From the NCBI GenBank assembly GCA_937952395.1, contig CALFYV010000484.1:1-9834 (forward strand): a DNA stretch of 9,834 nt, in the 5' to 3' direction. The DNA is from an uncultured Bacteriovoracaceae bacterium (GTDB taxonomy: Bacteria; Bdellovibrionota; Bacteriovoracia; Bacteriovoracales; Bacteriovoracaceae). The stretch's first letter is position 1, and every line of letters begins with the position of its first letter. Below, piece after piece: positions 6,773-9,834 of this stretch. Made by a program: the position numbers and the translations under genes. Under the pieces are notes generated by a model, which had not been told where the DNA came from, ran no database searches, and saw only the letters and a program-made list of their open reading frames with translations.

Positions 6773-6773
6773 A

Positions 6774-6804
6774 AAAACTCCTTTCTTATGAGTTTAGGAG
6801 TTTT
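6774..6804 (-). repeat. 9-bp hairpin enclosing the Shine-Dalgarno of the SnoaL-like gene
   Basis: Plus-strand AAAACTCCT (6774-6782) and AGGAGTTTT (6796-6804) are perfect arms around a 13-base loop. In the minus-strand transcript the 3' arm AGGAGUUUU contains the ribosome-binding site and ends two bases before the start codon. Folding would hide the site. The U-run at the arm's end also makes it look like a weak intrinsic terminator after hemE. Both readings are inferred from the structure alone. Confidence 0.55.
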
Positions 6805-6833
6805 AACAATTAAATTATCAGACTATTGTTAAA
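6802..6833 (-). repeat. 9-bp inverted repeat directly after hemE, overlapping the next hairpin
   Basis: Plus-strand TTTAACAAT (6802-6810) and ATTGTTAAA (6825-6833) are perfect 9-bp arms around a 14-base spacer. It starts seven bases beyond the hemE stop and shares bases 6802-6804 with the neighbouring hairpin. A further TTGTTAA copy occurs at 6837-6843, at the hemE end. It may act as a protein operator, an mRNA 3' structure or the first of two competing hairpins. It is A/T-only apart from one pair, so a folded RNA would be weak. Confidence 0.45.
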
Positions 6834-6839
6834 TTTTTG

Positions 6840-7883
6840 TTAATAACGCAAATTCTCATGCACCCATTTAACGGTATTGCGCACGTTCTCTTCTGGAGTT
6901 TCAATGATCACTCCATGGCCCAGGCCAAAGATGTGGTGAGAAAAATCGAAATCGTTTTTAATCAGGTGTTTTTTGTAGTCTTCCAAATTGGCCTTAAGTT
7001 CTGCCCATGGAAGGTGTAACCAAACCGGATCGATATTGCCTTGAATGTATTTATCTTTTGGTAATTTTTTTTGAGTTCTAGCGATATCATGGCGCCAATC
7101 CACTCCGAAGACATCAATCTTGCTATCGTATAACGGTTCAAGATAATGGGGATGAGTCATTTTTGAGTAATAAATAATTTTCTTATTTGGGTAGTCTTTT
7201 TTAAACTCGCTGACCATTTCATTTATCTTAGGAACAATAAATCGATCATAATCAGCAAACGAAAGCTCTCCAGCGGCTGTATCAAATAAACAAACAGCAT
7301 CTGCTCCACCTTCAGCCTGAATTTTCATCTCGGTTACGACTTCAGGAATAAGCTTTTGCATAAAAGCTTCGAACCTTCCATCATAAAGTCCCTTCTTTGA
7401 AGAAACCAAATTACCCTTGTGCGCACCTTCAGCGGCATAAGTGTAAAGAGTAAAAGGGGCACCGACAAATCCTAAAAGTGTCTTTGTCTCTGGTAGTGAT
7501 TTTTTTAAAAGTGAGCAAGCTTCTTTTTGAAATTGATAAAAGTTCTTTGCTTCATCCTTAAGTTTTAAGTTTTTAATAATCTCGAGCGTATCAATGTTTT
7601 TTTCAAGTGTGGGAGGCCCACTTTTATAACTGAGTCCCAATCCCATTTGCTCTAGTGGGAAAAGTAAATCAGAAAATAATATAGCCGCATCGAAATCAAA
7701 ATCTTCAATGGGTCCCATGGTGACTTCACAAGCAAGCTTAGGAGTCTTACACATACTCATAAAATCAGAATTTTTTTTAATGTTCTGATAATGATTATGA
7801 TAGCGACCTGCTTGGCGCATAAACCAAACTGGGACATGAGTTTTTGAGTTAGTTTTCATTCTGTTTTCGAAAATATTATTCAT
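6840..7883 (-). CDS. hemE: Uroporphyrinogen decarboxylase (HemE)
   Basis: HemE removes the four acetate carboxyls of uroporphyrinogen III to give coproporphyrinogen III in heme synthesis, in the cytosol and without cofactor. The 347 residues match the usual length. Signatures are PVWFMRQAGRY (18-28, with substrate-binding R23 and R27), the catalytic Asp in FSDLLFP (D72), GAPFTLYTYAAEG (141-153, with Y149), VDWRHDI (261-267), QGNIDP (281-286) and GLGHGVIIETP (320-330, with H323). All key residues appear intact. The ATG overlaps the stop of the response regulator gene by four bases (ATGA), indicating coupled translation as the last gene of the hemL-kinase-regulator-hemE run. Confidence 0.97.
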   Translation of the reverse strand: MNNIFENRMKTNSKTHVPVWFMRQAGRYHNHYQNIKKNSDFMSMCKTPKLACEVTMGPIEDFDFDAAILFSDLLFPLEQMGLGLSYKSGPPTLEKNIDTLEIIKNLKLKDEAKNFYQFQKEACSLLKKSLPETKTLLGFVGAPFTLYTYAAEGAHKGNLVSSKKGLYDGRFEAFMQKLIPEVVTEMKIQAEGGADAVCLFDTAAGELSFADYDRFIVPKINEMVSEFKKDYPNKKIIYYSKMTHPHYLEPLYDSKIDVFGVDWRHDIARTQKKLPKDKYIQGNIDPVWLHLPWAELKANLEDYKKHLIKNDFDFSHHIFGLGHGVIIETPEENVRNTVKWVHENLRY

Positions 7884-8578
7884 ATGACTTCCTTTATTTC
7901 TAAACGGTAACCAATTCCTCGGATTGAGGATATTTTTAAATGTTCTTTTTCGTCGGTTTCAGTCCATTTTCTGAGTTTCACTATATAATTATCAACTGTT
8001 CTGTTGGACGGAAATTGATCTTCCCCCCAAATTCTTTCTATGATTTCATCACGGCTAATGACCTCACCTTTGCGTTCCACTAAAAGTTTTAGAATTCCAC
8101 ATTCTTTTTGTGATATAGGGATAGTGATACCTTGGGCATCAACGAGTTCATATCGCTTAAACCAAATTTTTAGTGGCCCGTACTGATAATATTCTCTTTG
8201 AGATTGAGTATAGGATAAAATTCGTTCAAGTCTCAGAGTTAATTCTTTTAAGGCAAAAGGCTTCGTGATGTAATCTTCAGCTCCTAATTCAAGTCCTTCT
8301 AATTTACTTTCAGGATCATTAAGCGCTGAAAGGAAAAGCAGAACAAAATCTCTACGTTTATCTCTGAGTTGCTTGGCCAATTTTAAACCATTGCCATCAG
8401 GCAAGCCAATATCCATGAGAACTATTTGAGGAATAAAACTTTGAAAAAGATTTTGTGCTTCCTTAGCTGAACGAGCTAATTCGCAGGCATGTCCTTTAGC
8501 CATCAAATATTCATGAAGGGTATTACCAAGATTTGGTTCATCTTCTACAATTAATATTTTATTTTTCAAATTCTGCAT
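7880..8578 (-). CDS. OmpR/PhoB-family response regulator
   Basis: The 232-residue protein has an N-terminal receiver domain (about 7-120) and a C-terminal winged-helix DNA-binding domain (about 135-229). Receiver landmarks are ILIVEDE (8-14, the acidic Mg pocket), phospho-acceptor D56 in VLMDIGLPDG, S84 in LFLSAL and K106 in YITKPF. The effector domain shows SQKECGILKLLVERKGEVISRDEI, the recognition-helix region RTVDNYIVKLRKW and the wing SIRGIGYRL. It is expected to be phosphorylated by the histidine kinase encoded just upstream and to act as a transcription factor. It overlaps the kinase gene by 20 bases and hemE by 4. The target genes are not shown; heme-related control is a guess from context. 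Confidence 0.95.
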   Translation of the reverse strand: MQNLKNKILIVEDEPNLGNTLHEYLMAKGHACELARSAKEAQNLFQSFIPQIVLMDIGLPDGNGLKLAKQLRDKRRDFVLLFLSALNDPESKLEGLELGAEDYITKPFALKELTLRLERILSYTQSQREYYQYGPLKIWFKRYELVDAQGITIPISQKECGILKLLVERKGEVISRDEIIERIWGEDQFPSNRTVDNYIVKLRKWTETDEKEHLKISSIRGIGYRLEIKEVI

Positions 8579-9467
8579 AATAGGGAAACACCAGTTTTAA
8601 AATAAGTCTCTCGTTATCGGCCAGAGAGAATTCGCCGTTCATTTTTTTGATGAGTTTTTTTATTAAGTAGAGTCCTATTCCTGTGCCTTTGGCCGACTCG
8701 TGTTTGTAAAAGAGTTGTCCTAGTTTATTTTTATCACCCGAAAATTTAGCTCCATGGTCGTCATAAATGACTTCAATATTAGATCCGCTTTTATTAATTG
8801 ATATTGAAATGGGAGCACTGCTCTTGTTGTGCCTTAAAGTATTTTCAAACAAATTTCTAAAGATGACATTGAGTGCTTGCTCTTCGGCCATAATGACACA
8901 AAGAGATTTGTTTTTATTTATTTCCACTCGATTTTGTAATTGATTTTTTTGAATGAAAGAAGAAATAAATTCATAAAGATCAATTGGGCTCAACGAAAAT
9001 TGACCATCTCTTTCTATTCTTGCTAATTGCAGACTTTTATCTAATTCACTTTCTAGTTTCGTTGTATCTTCGATCAGCCTTTGAGTTAGTTTTTTTAAGC
9101 TTTGGTTGCCTTCACTCATTTCATCAATGACTTCAGCTTGCAATCTCACACTCGCTAGTGGTGTTCTAAGTTCATGAGTCAAGGAAGCAAAGAAAGCATG
9201 GATGGCCTTGGTTTTCTTTATATCTTGAAGATAGATATAGATGAGCAGTAGAGATACAATGGTTAAGAGAATAAAAAAAGTAATTCCTTCGTATTTGGCA
9301 ATATTTAAAAATTTGAAATGATTCATCCTATGTTCAACATTTAAACTAGAAAGAGTATTGCTTAGGTTCACAACGAGATAGAGCCACCACGCACCAAGGC
9401 TGAAGATAAGCCCGATGAGAAGAGCAGAGAGGGCAAAAATCCAATTTCTTGTTTTATTTAATTCCAT
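8559..9467 (-). CDS. Transmembrane sensor histidine kinase, cognate of the adjacent regulator
   Basis: The 302-residue kinase has two membrane helices (about 9-33 and 61-80) enclosing a short extracytoplasmic loop of about 27 residues. A dimerisation/H-box region with phospho-acceptor His98 (SLTHELRTPLASVRLQ) and an HATPase domain follow. The N-box is RNLFENTLRH (N205/N209) and the G2 box is KGTGIGLYLIKK (260-271). The G1 box reads DDHGAKF (236-242) instead of the common DxGxG, keeping the key Asp and first Gly but having Lys at the second Gly position. With no PAS, GAF or HAMP domain and a tiny outer loop, it probably senses something in or near the membrane, or a partner protein. It overlaps the hemL end by 10 bases. 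Confidence 0.93.
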   Translation of the reverse strand: MELNKTRNWIFALSALLIGLIFSLGAWWLYLVVNLSNTLSSLNVEHRMNHFKFLNIAKYEGITFFILLTIVSLLLIYIYLQDIKKTKAIHAFFASLTHELRTPLASVRLQAEVIDEMSEGNQSLKKLTQRLIEDTTKLESELDKSLQLARIERDGQFSLSPIDLYEFISSFIQKNQLQNRVEINKNKSLCVIMAEEQALNVIFRNLFENTLRHNKSSAPISISINKSGSNIEVIYDDHGAKFSGDKNKLGQLFYKHESAKGTGIGLYLIKKLIKKMNGEFSLADNERLILKLVFPYYAEFEK

Positions 9468-9834
9468 AATCTTTTCTTTAATTCAGAGACATCGTGGGCT
9501 GAACTGATAAAGCCAATTTCATAACCATTGGGAGAGAGATAAATTCCCTTCTCTAACAATGTTTTAAATAAGATCTTAAATCTTTCGGCTAGTGTCGTTG
9601 GGATTTGTTCAATTTGTGTTATTGGATTTTTTAAAGGGGCCGGCCAAAAAAGTGATTTGTAGCTAGTTATAGAATAATCTTCAAAACCATTTTCCTTCAT
9701 CCACTGGGAAAGTAGTGTTGTGATTTCTTGTGATTTTGCGTTTAAGTCTTTATAAAATTTTTCATCAAGTTGCTTAAGTGTAGCCAGTCCCGCAGCCATC
9801 GCCACTGGGTTAGCGCTTAAGGTTCCTGCTTGAT
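9458..9834 (-). CDS. hemL: Glutamate-1-semialdehyde 2,1-aminomutase, C-terminal part (HemL)
   Basis: This is the C-terminal part of a pyridoxal-phosphate aminomutase that turns glutamate-1-semialdehyde into 5-aminolevulinate, the first dedicated tetrapyrrole precursor of the C5 pathway. The frame is open to the window edge, so the 5' end and the catalytic Lys lie outside. The visible part begins QAGTLSANPVAMAAGLATLK, a hallmark of HemL in which related aminotransferases differ. It ends with LLEKGIYLSPNGYEIGFISSAHDVSELK, the typical C-terminal pocket segment. About 125 residues are visible. A GTG at 9805 is internal, not a start. It is the first visible gene of the minus-strand run with the two-component system and hemE. 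Confidence 0.93.
   Translation of the reverse strand, partial: QAGTLSANPVAMAAGLATLKQLDEKFYKDLNAKSQEITTLLSQWMKENGFEDYSITSYKSLFWPAPLKNPITQIEQIPTTLAERFKILFKTLLEKGIYLSPNGYEIGFISSAHDVSELKKRLWN

Noticed and set aside
6837..7019. 60-codon plus-strand frame
   Set aside because: It is antisense to the conserved hemE C-terminus and lacks a ribosome-binding site.

Overview
The window is AT-rich, gene-dense bacterial DNA with Gram-negative features: a transmembrane histidine kinase, a protein with a probable export signal, and Tad/type IV-like secretion ATPase machinery. The mix of a DUF6178-family protein, a stand-alone CpaF-type ATPase, a hemL/hemE cluster and many proteins without a recognisable family would suit a Bdellovibrionota (Bacteriovorax-like) or other former deltaproteobacterial genome. 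That placement is inference from gene content and composition, not from a marker gene.

Left part (1-2240, + strand): a small hydrophilic protein gene at 56 is broken by an in-frame TAA at 284-286, and the same frame stays open and coding-like to 463. A 570-residue DUF6178-family protein follows. Middle part (2246-4975): a divergent block with two overlapping genes for lysine-rich unknown proteins on the minus strand (2246-3077), and a 231-residue unknown protein plus a CpaF/VirB11-type ATPase on the plus strand (3150-4975). The two pairs share a 72-base intergenic region. No pilin, secretin or TadB/TadC-like gene is visible, so the ATPase is an orphan within this window.

Next is a complete mazEF toxin-antitoxin module on the minus strand (4982-5557). 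It has a near-consensus sigma70-type promoter and an inverted repeat over the -10 box. After it come a YibF-like glutathione S-transferase (+, 5784-6347) and, tail to tail with a 4-base overlap, a probably exported SnoaL/NTF2-like protein (-, 6344-6772).

Right part (6840 to the window end, minus strand): a tightly overlapping run in the order hemL (partial, running off the window), sensor histidine kinase, OmpR-type response regulator, hemE. HemL makes 5-aminolevulinate and HemE makes coproporphyrinogen III, so a two-component system is embedded between an early and a middle step of heme synthesis. Between hemE and the SnoaL-like gene lie two perfect 9-bp inverted repeats that overlap by three bases. 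One of them contains the Shine-Dalgarno sequence of the downstream gene.

The best candidates for new biology are the heme/two-component operon, the overlapping hairpins after hemE, the orphan CpaF with its unknown partners, and the stop-interrupted small gene. No clearly new defence or mobile system is visible, and there is no CRISPR array, tRNA, rRNA or insertion sequence.
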